This document shows, in pieces, positions 12,236 to 24,447 of a DNA stretch of 64,000 bases (positions are counted from its first letter, which is position 1; each line of letters starts with the position of its first letter). The position numbers were made by a program, and so were the translations under genes. The DNA is from Cryptomeria japonica (lineage: Eukaryota > Streptophyta > Pinopsida > Cupressales > Cupressaceae): the NCBI RefSeq assembly GCF_030272615.1, contig NC_081410.1, positions 189,121,619 to 189,185,618 of the forward strand. The letters are read 5' to 3'. The notes below the pieces were generated by a model. That model made no database searches, was not told the DNA's origin, and saw only the letters and a program-made list of their open reading frames with translations.

Positions 12236-13310
12236 AGAATTTAAATACCATGAGCTCCGATGATTTATCTACCAAATGGCAAAGGCTAATTGAAGATAAA
12301 AGAAGCAAAGATTGTATATAAATAGTTGAAGCTCTTGATTGTAATAATTACTTCTCTAACTGTATTAATTGCTTTATATTTTTTTAAATCTTTCCTACAA
12401 ATGCACTAGTGTGTGAAATTGGAATCAACTATAAACGAATACCAACTTGGCAAGTACCACATTGGAAGTCGTGGGGACAGAGTGGATTGCAGTAAGTAAA
12501 TAGATATATATTAAATGACCAAAATTATCGATCGTGATTCGTGACATTTGATACATGTCTATTGAATCCAATTCCATTCCGGGCACTTTCTGGTGAGCTA
12601 TGTTCTCTCTAGAAAATTGGGCCGAAAAAAAACTTCAGCCATTGATCTACAATCATCGAACGGTTTAAAATCATTGATGGATTTTAGGTATGTGTCACCC
12701 TTCACGCGTCAAACAGGCGATGCTTATTGATACATCGTGCAGAGTCTAGACTCAATGTGATGTACTGATGTGATGTGATGTGCCTTGTCTATTAATGGAA
12801 ATGAATTCATGAAATCACTAATAAATTATATATTTTTCCATAAATAACAAAATATTCGCCAAACCAAATTAAATAATTTTCAAGCGGTGGATAAAAATCG
12901 CCAATACATTTAAATAATTTTTTCTTCGGAGTAAAAAATTTTGCCCATACAATTATATATTTGTTCCTTTTAACAAAAATTATTCACCTCTTACAATATA
13001 TATTTTCCGCATAGAACAAGGTATTATTCGCGAGAAATTTATGGAATTTTCGTACCCTAGAAAAAAATCGCCAATACAAAACAATTTTTCCCTATTTTGA
13101 AAAAGAAAATCGCCATCAATCCCGAAAATAATGTCTAATTCGCTAGGATTTTACACAGTTGCCCGAGGGGTAGTTTCTTAAAGTTATCCCTAGACTTACA
13201 TCGTGGAAAAAACATGGTGGTGTTGTTTCACGTTATGCAATTTGTCATTGTGCTAGGGTTATGGTGTCATTTGGGCCATTATATATGAGCTACATAGTTG
13301 CAAGATATAG
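12236..13310. other. Noncoding, AT-rich; AATCGCCAA-like repeats
   Basis: 12617-12680 resembles the tandem-array unit (GGGCCGAAA, CATTGATCTACAATCATCGAACGG). 12850-13110 repeats the motif ATCGCCAA or ATTCGCCAA at irregular intervals (about 12852, 12896, 13066, 13107). No gene seen. Confidence 0.45.
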
Positions 13311-13320
13311 ACTATTGGGG

Positions 13321-13810
13321 TTTGAGTCTAAAGACCCAAATGAAACTGTTATGATAGTGTTTCATGCAGATTTCAAAAAAAAAAGATAACTCAAAAATTG
13401 CTCAAAAAGTAGGTGTTTAGATTCAAAACAAAGAAAAATGGAGTATTTCAAAACCGTAGAAACATAAACTTTAAAATAAAAAGTCAGAAACAAATGAAGA
13501 CCAAAAAATGCAAATCATACCTAGAAGAAATGATGATGAAGAAGAAACTTTGCCCAAGAAACTGTAATGAAGATTAGGGCACGAATGAAGAAATAGAAAT
13601 GACAAAAAAACCTAAAGAAAATGATAAATAAAAGCATAAAGAGTTTGATTTTAAATCAAACTCAAACACATTAAATACGAAGTGGGGTATAGATAATGTA
13701 GATCAAGTCTATAGACCTGATTTGCACAGTTAGGTGTATTTTGGGTCTATGAACCCAATTTACACCAAAAACTCCTAGACAAGTGTAAATTTGGGTTTAG
13801 GACCCAATTT
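13321..13810. repeat. Scattered short palindromes of GGGTCTAnnnACCC type
   Basis: Four related inverted repeats occur: 13321-13341 (TTTGAGTCTAAAGACCCAAA), 13706-13720 (AGTCTATAGACCTGA), 13741-13760 (TTGGGTCTATGAACCCAATT) and 13790-13810 (TTTGGGTTTAGGACCCAA). The sequence between is A-rich and without coding potential. Confidence 0.5.
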
Positions 13811-14115
13811 GACACCAAATTCAAAATAAAACTAACTTGAAAAATGAAAGATAAAAACTTTTAAAGAAAAGACTTTAAACAAAAATGACTTAAGTACCAA
13901 ATTGAGAAATCGAAATTAGATGAAATTCCCCTCTATTGACGTACTTAGAGTATATAGGTCATAGTTTGTACAAAAATTGTGGGGGTTATCCTATGTTTTC
14001 ATATTTGAAAGCCAAATCTAAAAATAGGATAACAATAATGTAGATTGGAAGCATACAAAATGGCCAACAAGGCCATTGTTGGAAGAGTAATAAACTAAGA
14101 GCTCGAGAATATGTA

Positions 14116-14540
14116 TTGGAATTGATCTGTCCTCTAAGGTGTACTCCCCTGACATATCACCTCTTACTGGAAGGGATTTTCTTGGTGTCCCTCTTGGATT
14201 TGGGAGAGGAAATAGTGCAAGCCCTCATTCTCCTAAATCTAGTTTTTAAGGAAGGGGTGTTGCTAGATGAAATCAACTTAGTGGTTGTGTCAAATCCTAG
14301 AAGTGGAATCTCATGGCCAAAAAATATAACAAAAAATTTTGAGGATACACAGAGGCGGCGAGGAAACCATTAATTATAGGTCTAGACGAGCAATGCTCGG
14401 TTCATCATCACATATAGGAAACCACTAGAAAAGAGTTTTTGAAGTGGGCAGTGGGGATGGAGACTGATGGGTCACCATGGCTCAAGAACTTTTCTAATGT
14501 AGTGATCTTAGATACCTTCTATAAAGGCAATTGACTCTAA
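14116..14540 (+). pseudogene. Unrecognised protein fragment (copy B of a paralogous pair)
   Basis: An open frame of 85 codons (14116-14373) contains FLVSLLDLGEEIVQALILL and VFKEGVLLDEINLVVV, clearly related to 11659-12177 on the opposite strand. After the stop, another frame gives TTRKEFLKWAVGMETDG near 14418-14470. This parallels IGRDFLRKW in copy A, so homology continues through stops and at least one frameshift. Function unknown. It lacks the N-terminal part present in copy A. Confidence 0.5.
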
Positions 14541-15434
14541 ATTTTTTATAGTTTTGGTGTTTTTGTTTCCTTCTTTTTCTCTTGGTTTTTGCAAATACAC
14601 CCAGAAAGGTATATGTTGCTAGCAATAATAGTGGGTTAGCGTTTTACTCAAGAAGACTCCCTGAAGGAAGTGACAGCTTCTACAGGTTCATGGGTTTGGG
14701 TTGTACTTTGTAAAAATTCAAATATGTGGGTTGGGGTGTAGTGATACACATGTATATAGGTTATAAATGTCATCAAAGTATATGAATATATGTTTCCAAA
14801 GGAAGGTATATGTAAAAATGTATATTTTTGTAGTCAGATGACTTGGATAATGTAATTGTAATGGGTCTATTTGGCTTATGGTCATATGGGTGGTCTAGAG
14901 TTTTGATAGGTCTTGAGTCATACAGATTGTATTGGAAGTCATGCTCAAACATCTAAAACTCTCTCATGTAATTACTTAATAAATATTAATATACTTTTTA
15001 ATTTAATTAATATATTAATAAATATTAATATATTAATTAAATTAAAATTATTTTTAATAAATAATATACAATATATATTTATTTAATATAATATATGAAA
15101 TTTTATAAAAACGTATCTTATGTTAAAATACATATACATGTGTGTGTGTGGGTGTGTGGGTGTGTGTGTGTGTGTGTGTGTGTGCATGTGCATGTGTGTG
15201 TGTGTTTGAAAATTATAGAACATTATTAAATTATAAAATTATTTTAATTTTTACACAAATAAGATAATATCTATACATTAATATATATCATATATCCAAT
15301 ATAAAATATATATTGTTTATCCATTATATGTAAAAGAATACATACAAATATTGATTTAAATTTAATTTAGACAAAACAATTATCTTTTTAAACAAACAAT
15401 TATGACAATTATGTTGGAAACTTGAGTTGTTAAG
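14541..15434. other. Unassigned AT-rich sequence
   Basis: 14980-15120 is almost pure A/T (repeated TTAATATATTAA-like words), followed by a TG microsatellite. No gene seen. Confidence 0.4.
15138..15207. repeat. (TG)n microsatellite
   Basis: Imperfect TG repeat with GGGTGTG and GCATGTG interruptions. Confidence 0.9.
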
Positions 15435-18400
15435 TGTAATACCCACTAAAATATCCTAGAGAAAATAAAGCAAACTAACATACTAATGGAGATATATTTT
15501 TTTAAATTACAACTAATGTAACACGTATCGACAACTATGCAATATAGATTAATCATCCCTTACACATAATCTTATGAACATGATACATATCACATACACT
15601 CATAAACCAATTGTGCAAGCGGACTTAATCATATTAAATGATTAATGCCATCTCCCTAGGGTATCTCAACGTCACTACTTACTACCATCATAAGCAATAA
15701 CAACCTAACCATATTCATTACGACACTTAACATTTTTAATCATTAATCAAGCACATATGCAATACACTTATTTCCTATTCTTCATGATATGCAATCTACT
15801 AAATTATTTAACCATTATGACAAGCGACTCTTTTCAATGCAAGGCCAATCCCTTTTCCTTATGTTGATTTTATGCTCCAAATTCCAAATGTGCCGAAACC
15901 CTTAACCTTTCTTCTACTAGCATGATCATCATACATCTACCATGATTATCCATTACATAATACATAAACATAATTTTCTTGCTTTAACTAGCATTCCCTT
16001 TTCCACACATGAATCCATTTTACTCACATGATCACATTTCTTAAACATGATTCCTACATGCATATCACAATAACCATAATATCCTTCATTAAATTACTTC
16101 GTAAATGTTATACATGGTACCTTGTTTCTTTCTAACACAACCATAAATATAATTTCCATTAACACATACACAATATCATTTATCAACTACAATTCCTATA
16201 CTACAACACTCCTAAATACATAGGTTCTTTTACACTTTCAATCTACAATCTCATCTATGAATAATATCATACACGTATTTATAAACGCATAACAACATAT
16301 TTAATTACATTGTTTTCAATAACTAAGAAATATTCAGATACTTTGAGATGCACTCATGTCTTATTCTACTACTGGAGTCGTAACCTCATTTCATATTAAC
16401 TTAAACAATTGAAAACATCTCCTTGAGGTTAACTATTCATCTTACCAGCTACTCATTCATTCTTACAATCTAGAAATATATATGTATCAAGAATATCAAC
16501 ATTTCAACAAGATCATTCATTCAATATTTGCAATTACATCCATATTCAAGGATCATCCTATTACAACATAACTATCACAATCCATTATGACATATAAATA
16601 TTTCATCTTGCTAAGAGCCATAATACTTATATCTACTAAATGCAAGCTACATAGCCACATTTACCATATCATATTAATTACCATATCTAATATCCTATCC
16701 TTTTCTATCTTTAACAAGAACATAAATTCATATTACATGATCTTGATATCAAACTCATGAATCCCTTTTACAAACCATTACAAGATAACCTACAACATAT
16801 CCATTAACATGAATTACATTTCATTTCAAAAATAATTACATCTCAATATCCATCATACAAATTATGTGTCATAGCCTAAGGCAACATCTACAATACAATT
16901 ACAATTACATGTATATCACATCACAAGCGTAAATCTTCCAATATATGATTTCATCTACAACTAACACAAGGTAATTATATTATATGAACCATGAATTTCA
17001 TTACATCCATCTGCTACAATAAACATTCATAAGCTACAATGAAGAAGAATCCACATCCACTCATAAGAATCCAAAAAGAATATCCCAATGGTACAAAAGG
17101 CACCAATCACCCGACCATGTGGACCCAAAGGAACCACCCCCTGTGCTAGGAGATGACACAAGGTCTCAACACACACTCTATACCTAAGATGATAGTAGAC
17201 TACCAAAGAGACTCGCAACTCAAGTATCACAACCACACAACACAACAACCAATCACATGGCAACCACACATAGAAACTCCCAGAGGCATAACAAACAACA
17301 AGGCATTAGCATAACAAACAAGGACACATGTAGGAGTGGAGTCTCATCACATGCTATCCTCCCCAAAATAGACACACAACACTTCAAGTCATAACCCTGA
17401 TAGTCATGTGGATCCATCTCAATCTATGAGAGAATCAAGGGAGATTGACTTACCACCGCAGTGGCCTTCCCAAGCTTATCCTACACCATCCTCCCTAGGA
17501 ACAAGTCTTGGGTCTCAACTATTAATTATCTTGATTAGGTGAGTCCTAATTACCCAATCCATATAATTTCATTATTAATGTTATCACTTGTTTACAATAA
17601 GGAAAAAACTCTCAATGTGCCTTGGCAATCTAGATAGTAGGCTTCTCTACTCACTACCTATCTCTCATGATCCTAGTCATCACATGGAAGCCCACTCCCC
17701 CTAACATGTTCCAACACAGAAATAATAATAAGGAGGCTCTAATTCAACATGTAAATCTGAAATCCATAAGCATCATCATGCAGCCATACACATACATATA
17801 CTTCCAATGACCACAATATCAAATAAACAACAAAGAGCCTCATATCGCAATAATGCATCAAAGCCATATAAAGGCCATCAAATCTATCCAATCATGAAAT
17901 GAACACTAGCAGCAAGGCACATCAACTTGTTGATTAAATAACAATAGAACAAAACTCACAATCATAACTCATCAAGAGAGTACAAAACCTCAACAAAGAA
18001 GTATAATAACAAATAGAAGCAAAAACCACAAAAGACAATCAAATCTTATCAAAGTCAAAGATGGAAAATAACAACAGACCTCCATAAATGCCTCTAGTAC
18101 GATACCAAAACCAAAAATTCAAGACAAACTGAGAAAACTAATCGAAATACCTCTTACAGATAGTTAGTGCATTTGTGGCACAGAATAACACATTCATTAA
18201 GTTCTGCAACACATTTATAAGATCCTACAACACCTTTACAAATTTCTGAAGCGCTTTTGCCTAAAGTTACAACGCATTTATTCAGAAACAACACATATAC
18301 CAAAACAGACAGCACGAATAAAATATAGTGTAGCGCATTTGCAAAGGGTTCCAATGCATATACATACGGTTTTAGCGCATATACACTTTGGCACATTAAC

Positions 18401-20528
18401 TCAGGGATGGAAAAACCAAGGAATTTACGGAAAGAAAATAAAATCTAAGTCCAAACAAAATACCTCGAAAAATATAAGAGTAAGGTCGCCCAGACTTGAC
18501 TGACGACTAGGTATACACCAAATAGAAAATAGAAAACTTTACACAAAGATAATGCGAGTATGTCTTACTACATCTACAACACGGAATCACTCAGAAAACT
18601 TATCAAGAACTCAAATCTCACAAGATAAGCAATGAAAAAATTACATTTGCACAAGAAACATAGAGCAATAATACACAATCTTCTGCCAACAACAAACCCA
18701 GAGAGAAATAATTATCTCAACACAAATGCTTGCCCAATTTCATGAACGACAACGCTCAGATAGTCCTTAATAATTTAACAAATTAAACTATATGGAAAAT
18801 TGTATTCCAAAGTCCATTCCCAAATATATTTTTTGATAAACTATAATAACCTTATAGAATAAAATATAATGTTGTGTGAGCTCCTAGAAATCATTTGCAG
18901 ACACGGAGCATACACAGACCCAATAAAAACTAAAAATGCAAGGAGTAAAAGAACTCCAACCTACAACCTGTGTGATGGAAGGTAGTTGAAGTAGACCTCC
19001 AAATCCAAAATGAAAACCAGCAAAAACTCTAGCAATCCAAAGCCAAATCCAAGAATGAAAATTGCAGAAACGTCTCAGAGAATTCAACCCGAGAACAAGC
19101 TCAAAAAACCAAATAAAAAGCCATTCAAAACTCTAAAACCCTAGCCTACATGAGAACCAATCAAAATATTCCATTATGGAGTATATTTTACCAACCACCA
19201 TATATTATATTTTTTATCTCTCATTTTGAATTCACCCAATGGGAATAAAGGGTAGGTAGAGTAAATATAAAACACATTTATACAAACCAAGTGGGGGAAT
19301 ATTATTATTTTACACTAAAGTATTTATACACCCCATGTAAATAACCAACTATATTAAATAAATATACCATAGACTAGAAACATTGAATTTAAATAATAAA
19401 AAGGGGAATTTAATAAATAAATAGATCAAAGCTCCATAAAACACTTAAATGACCAAATAAAATATTAGACATTAAACACTAAATAAATAAATTAAACTAT
19501 AAGCAATAAATAAATAAATAATCAAATATCAAATAGATGATCAAACCTCAAATAAGGGTTAAACAATAAATAAATAAATAACAATAGATATAAATTAAAC
19601 AATAAATACTAAATAAATCATTAACCAACAATAAATAAATAAATAATTGAATATTAAATCTTGAATAGTCAAAACTCCAATAAATCAATAATGAACAAAT
19701 GAGCATTAAATCCCAAATAATTAAATACTCAAATAATGCTATATTAAACCAACAATTAAATTAAGCATTAATAACTATATAACCTCACATCAATTAATTA
19801 AATAAATCAATAAACACTTACATACTCACAAGACCATCACATAAACACAAAACCACAACTCACTAACTAACATGGAGAATTACGCCAAGATGTTGACGAC
19901 TCAAGGTAGACATCTTAGACCTAGAGTATGTGAAGGGAATTTGTGTCATCTCTGACAACTTGCCATTGGGATTTAATGACACGCTCACACTGGTGGAGCC
20001 AAGTGGAGTCGATATTTGATACCTGCAATCCTACAACCACCAAGCCACGATACAACATATACCATATTTCATAGACAAGCAAGTGATAGAGAATCACAAC
20101 GGCACATCCCACTCACAATGAGTGATGTGGTATCATCCCTATCATGAAGACAGACATACAATAATCAAACACATCATCTAGTCAACTCATCATATGTAAC
20201 CATTAAGTAGGGTTAGTATATCCACAATGAGATCAAATCCATGATCAATATAATCCAATGACATAGAAATGCATATAAGATCCATCAAGCATATACCTAG
20301 CATATCTCATAATAAATAATAAGAAGTGTCATTATCATAATAATCCAAGATATGTCAGTCGTCCTTCAGAGCAATCATATAACATATGTCCATATAAAAT
20401 ATCTAACACCATAAACACAGTATCTATGATATGAATAGAGTCGTAAGCAATCATCAAGGTATCAACAATATGTATCAATAAGTCTATCGTCGCATAGATC
20501 AAAAGATAAACTGAGGAGGGACACTACA
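15435..20528 (-). mobile_element. 5.1-kb solo LTR, gypsy-like
   Basis: The plus strand begins TGTAATACCC and ends GGACACTACA, so the minus strand runs TGTAGTGTCC...GGGTATTACA. It is flanked on both sides by TTAAG (15430-15434 and 20529-20533), an exact 5-bp target duplication. No gag, pol or second LTR is visible inside, so it is best read as a solo LTR left by LTR-LTR recombination. Blocks inside resemble 1-911. It contains AAATAAATAAATAA-rich tracts at 19380-19700 and a degenerate minisatellite at 18150-18400. Alternative: a large non-coding derivative with unrecognised short LTRs. Confidence 0.75.
18150..18400 (-). repeat. Degenerate ~22-bp minisatellite inside the 5.1-kb LTR
   Basis: Repeated words of the type CAACRCATTTAYAnn and TAGCGCATTTGC recur about every 22 bp: CAACACATTTATAAG, CAACACCTTTACAAA, AAGCGCTTTTGCC, CAACGCATTTATTC, TAGCGCATTTGC, CAATGCATATAC, TAGCGCATATAC. 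The region happens to keep an 80-codon frame open, but the translation is only a repeat artefact. It lies about 2.1-2.4 kb from the LTR 5' end. Confidence 0.6.
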
Positions 20529-20533
20529 TTAAG

Positions 20534-20992
20534 TTATGTTGTCATTGATGTCAACCTATCTATTGTTGTCATTGATGTCATTGTGTGTTGTAGATGATCT
20601 AGAAGTGAGTTTTATGTTGTTGTTGTGTAGCCTGGTAGTAATGTTGAGTATGTATGAGATGTTTCTATAAGGTTGTCGTAGTGGATGTTTCAATATGTAG
20701 GAGATAATATTTATATGCAGGAAAGAGTATTTAATGTTCCAATGGTAGAATGCTTTGCATTCCTCCATTTTGTGAATTTTATGGATAATCATTCTTGATA
20801 CAATGTTTATGATCTATGTATGTTGTACCATCAAGTTTTTAGGTCCTCTATTGCTCAGATTTTAGAGTTGGTTGTTGTTATTTCTAATAGTGAATTGTCT
20901 GTCAGAATTGGTTTGGATAATTCTTGGTAGTTCTCTGATGTGTGGATTCAGTGTTTTGGCTTGGAGGACATGTTCATTTGGTTTGTATAATG
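20534..20992 (+). other. Copia-LTR-like flank, left piece
   Basis: Starting at 20537, TGTTGTCATTGATGTCAACC resembles the start of copia LTRs in this window (compare TTTGTCATTGATGTCAACAC at 27666). It is T-rich and non-coding. The 5.1-kb solo LTR is inserted just before it and copia-2 after it. The segment probably continues at 28826-29311. Low certainty. Confidence 0.35.
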
Positions 20993-22968
20993 TGTTGGCC
21001 ACTTGGTGGAATTGATTATGTGTTGCATTGATTTTTTGTCATTGACGTCAACACTAGTTGTTTGGATGCTTTACCGGCACCCTTCTGGTCCCGGTAAGTT
21101 GAGTGTTTTTTGGTTAACTTGGATCTAGCATGGTCTGGTTAACTCCAGTATAATCTGGTGATGGAATTGGCTTGTTCATAATGCCTGTAATCATATTTGG
21201 TTAGTTTGTTTCGGTCTGGTGATTGGATGCTATCCTACTTTCATAGAAGATTGGTTTCTGGTTTCGACTAGGGTTTCACTGGGAGATCATTTGGTGGAGA
21301 TCTTTGATGAATTTCATAATTGGTGTTGGTGCAGCTTTTGATGAAGTTTCAGGATGTTGTTGGTAATCTTGTTCGAGACTTGGCATTTGGAGATCATTGT
21401 TGAAGCGTGTGGACCTATACTTGGTCCCAATTAATCTAGGTTATGGGACGACATTAATGTAACATGTGAAAAGGAATTATTGTTGTATTTATGGGATGTT
21501 TAATGTGTTTGATATTATTTGTTTTAGTCTAAGGCCGACATGGTTTGTAATAATATAATTGGTTTATTGTCTGGTAGTCGACCTGATTGTGTATGGTCGA
21601 GGGTTTGTATCAATAAGATGTAAGATCTCATTGTAGATCATCATGGTTATTTGAAAGAGGTCAGGGTCAAGGAATGTAATGTGTGAATAATGTAATATCA
21701 TTTAGACAGAGGAGTTGGTCGATCAATGGGGATCAAATTGGGTTTGTAAGAGGATTTAGTCCTCTTGTATTGAGCTTAACTGGAACTATACTCAGGCATA
21801 GGAGATGCTATCTTTTGCAATTTAACACTTCTCCAGATTGTAGTCTGGATTTGTATGTAGTTAGTGAGACTCCTTTTGTGATAAGCAGTGTGCTCTAGGT
21901 TGTTAGCCTTCCTGCAAGTGCAGGCCCCTTCATTGTAAATTCACATACTTACTACAGAAGTATTATCTAACTGTGGGTAGGCTTCCCACCATGGTTTTTC
22001 CCTTTACCGGTGTATATGGTGAAAATGGATAACAATAATAACAATATTGAAAGGCTAAATGAATTCAACCACAAAACCCTAGCCTAACAATCAACAAAGA
22101 TCCACCATAACATATGAAGATTACCTAAGACAATGCAAATCACACGAAATCACAAAGATTATACCATCACATGTCCAATAGGGTTTTGATCTCCATTCTT
22201 CCTATCTCCATTGATCTTGCTTGATATATTTGCTCTCAGATTTTATATGCACAAGAGCTCAACAAAGAACGGAATGTGGTTGCAAGTAGGATCGTAGTGT
22301 AGCCCAGTCTTCAAGATTGTCGATTAGGGTTTCATAATGAAGGAAGCATCTCCTTATATAGAAGACACAATAAGAAATGGAGGGATAAGATTGAGAGGTG
22401 TAAAAAGGAGGTCGGCTAGGATTAGAGGGTAGGTAAAGGAAATAATAAAATAATGAAAGGGGTAGGTAGTGTATGAATTAAGAGATGAATGACATGTGTC
22501 ATGTGTAGAAAAAGCTAATGAATTAATTAAATAAATAAAGATTTATTTAATTAATAGAAGAAGTAGGATAATTAAATAAATTAAATATTTATTTAATTTA
22601 GGAAAGGGATAATTTAAATAAATAAATGTATTTATTTAAATGAGAAATAAGGCTAGAAGAGGATAATTGAATTAATTAAATAAATAAAGATTTATTTAAT
22701 TAATAGAAGAATTAGGCTTAGATAATTAAATAAATAAAATATTTATTTAATTAGAATGGACAATTTTAGGTGTCTACAACCGGGTTTCCACATACAAATC
22801 TTGGTGTTGTGTGGATGACTTTTATTATGTGACTATCATTTATGCTTAATTGGGTTAACTGTTATTCTGGTATTATTGTTTTATTTCATAATGCTTTTGG
22901 TAATCTGTGACAACTGATTCACCCCCCCCCCCTCTCAATTTTCTTCTGGTTATCTGAACCGTCTAACA
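20993..22968 (+). repeat. Copia-2 5' LTR, interrupted
   Basis: Matches 27623-28825 up to ...CCCTTTACCGG at 22010 and again from 22784. The 768-bp insertion plus a 5-bp duplication lie between. A C-tract (22921-22932) and TTCTGGTTATCTGAACCGTC close the LTR. Confidence 0.93.
22011..22778 (-). mobile_element. 768-bp solo LTR nested in the copia-2 5' LTR
   Basis: Plus strand TGTATATGGTG...GGTGTCTACA, flanked by ACCGG at 22006-22010 and 22779-22783; excision restores the LTR exactly as in its partner. On the minus strand it begins TGTAGACACC, and a TATATAAGG box near 22351 precedes GAAACCCTAATC, which suggests minus orientation. AT-rich blocks of AATTAATTAAATAAATAAAG type at 22510-22760 are repeated about three times. 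No coding sequence. The superfamily is probably Ty3/gypsy, by inference. Confidence 0.85.
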
Positions 22969-22969
22969 A

Positions 22970-22981
22970 TTGGTATCAAAT
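22970..22981 (+). promoter_or_regulatory. Copia-2 primer binding site (degenerate)
   Basis: TTGGTATCAAAT directly follows the 5' LTR. The first bases match the Met-tRNA type TGGTATCAGAGC, then diverge. Confidence 0.75.
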
Positions 22982-23026
22982 ATTTGCTCCTCTCTATAGA
23001 AAGCTTAATTGGTTGAGGAAGATCCT

Positions 23027-24050
23027 ATGGCAACTAACAGTTCAAGTTCATCCAATTCTTTTGGAGATATTTTTCAAAGGGATATACCGAGGCTTGGAGG
23101 AACAAATTATGCAATATGGACGATTCGAATGGAGACTCATCTGAGATGTCTTGGCAAGGAGATTTGGGAGATCACATAGAATGGTGTCACACCCTTTAAT
23201 CCAGATCTAGTAATCCTCCTCCAAAAAACCTGAACAAGGAGCTTGAGAATGATTCAAGACTAAGAGAAGCCCTCTTGTGTGCACCATCTGATCAGAAAAT
23301 TATGGGATTAACAGAAAAATCATCTGGAAAGGCTATATGGAATAAATTTCAGACCCTATAGTGAAGATTGCTAAACTTGATGGTTGCCGAGTGAGACATG
23401 AAAATCTGAAAATGGAAGAAGATGGAAGGATTACTGCATTCATAGAAAGAGTAAATGAGATTGTTATGAGAATTCAATGTTGTGGTGGAACTCTGAGCGA
23501 AGATGAGATTGTTTCTAAAGTCTTGAGAGATCTACCACTAGCTTACAAAATGAAGGCTACTGCTATTAATTAGTTGAGAATAATGGCTAATACATCTGTC
23601 AACAAAGATACTTTGGTTGGGAAACTATCTGGTTTTGAGCTTGAGGAATTTGGACCTTCTGAAGCTGTGAAAATTGAACCTGCTTTTCATGCATCTACAT
23701 GTACAACCGGTAAGCAAGATTGGAGATTTTTTTATGCAAGAGAATTAGAAGATATGAAGAGAAAAGATGAAGAGTTAGAGCAACTTGAAGCTCTATTTTC
23801 TAGAAGAGCACCAAAGGGACTAGTAGGAATTAAGTATGAAGGAAAAGCACCTTTTAAATGTTTTGCATGTAATAAGATTGGTCATTTTACATCTAGATGT
23901 ATTGAAAGCAATTTAAGATTTGAAGAAAGAGTTAAGAAATCATTTAGGCCTAATCAGAACAAATTTAGATTCATTAAAAACAAACTATGTTGCATAGTGG
24001 ATGAGGAAGGCATTCCTGATTCAATTGATGAACCGGTAGAAGACTGCTAG
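23027..24050 (+). pseudogene. Copia-2 gag (broken)
   Basis: Begins at ATG 23027 (MATNSSSSSN, then DIPRLGGTNYAIWTIRMETHL, the gag N-terminal block). It stops at TAG 23177-23179 after 50 codons. The gag body resumes in another frame at about 23361, with one TAG at 23571. It ends with an intact CCHC zinc knuckle CFACNKIGHFTSRC at about 23868-23910. The knuckle would bind element RNA. The frame shifts again near 24045, where the protease frame takes over. Confidence 0.9.
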
Positions 24051-24081
24051 TGGATCCGGCAATGGCAAAAAATGGGTATTC

Positions 24082-24408
24082 TTGGCTATCAAGGAAGATG
24101 ATCTGGCGCTGGAAGAGAATGTACCTGAAGAGAAGGCACTTACTGCCAAAATTGAGGATAAGGATGAATGGGTAATTGATGGTGGTTGTTCACATCATGT
24201 GATCGGAGATAAAGGAAAGTTTTTGTCTTTGCAAGAAATTGATGGTGGATTAGTTAGATTTGGAGATGACAAGGCATGTATGATTAAGGGAAAAGGAACT
24301 ACATCATTGGATGATAAGAACAATACTGAAAATGTTTATTATGTTGAAGGTTTGAAGCATAATCTTTTGAGTGTAGGACAATTGGTAGATAAGGGATTTC
24401 AATTATAG
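24082..24408 (+). pseudogene. Copia-2 protease and gag-pre-integrase (broken)
   Basis: WVIDGGCSHHVIGDK places the protease active site at 24178-24186. The usual Asp-Ser-Gly is Asp-Gly-Gly. ENVYYVEGLKHNLLSVGQL follows, the conserved block before integrase. The frame is the same as integrase and RT and is closed by TAG at 24406-24408. Confidence 0.88.
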
Positions 24409-24447
24409 TTCAAGGATGGAAAATGCAAAATCATTAACAGATCTGGC

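Noticed and set aside
17027-17269. 80-codon minus-strand frame with transmembrane-like residues
   Set aside because: Lies in the non-coding 5.1-kb LTR in a block shared with 1-911, where the frame is not conserved.
18154-18396. 80-codon Cys/Val/Leu-rich frame that might look like a membrane peptide
   Set aside because: Encoded by the degenerate 22-bp minisatellite in the solo LTR; no start context or homologue recognised.
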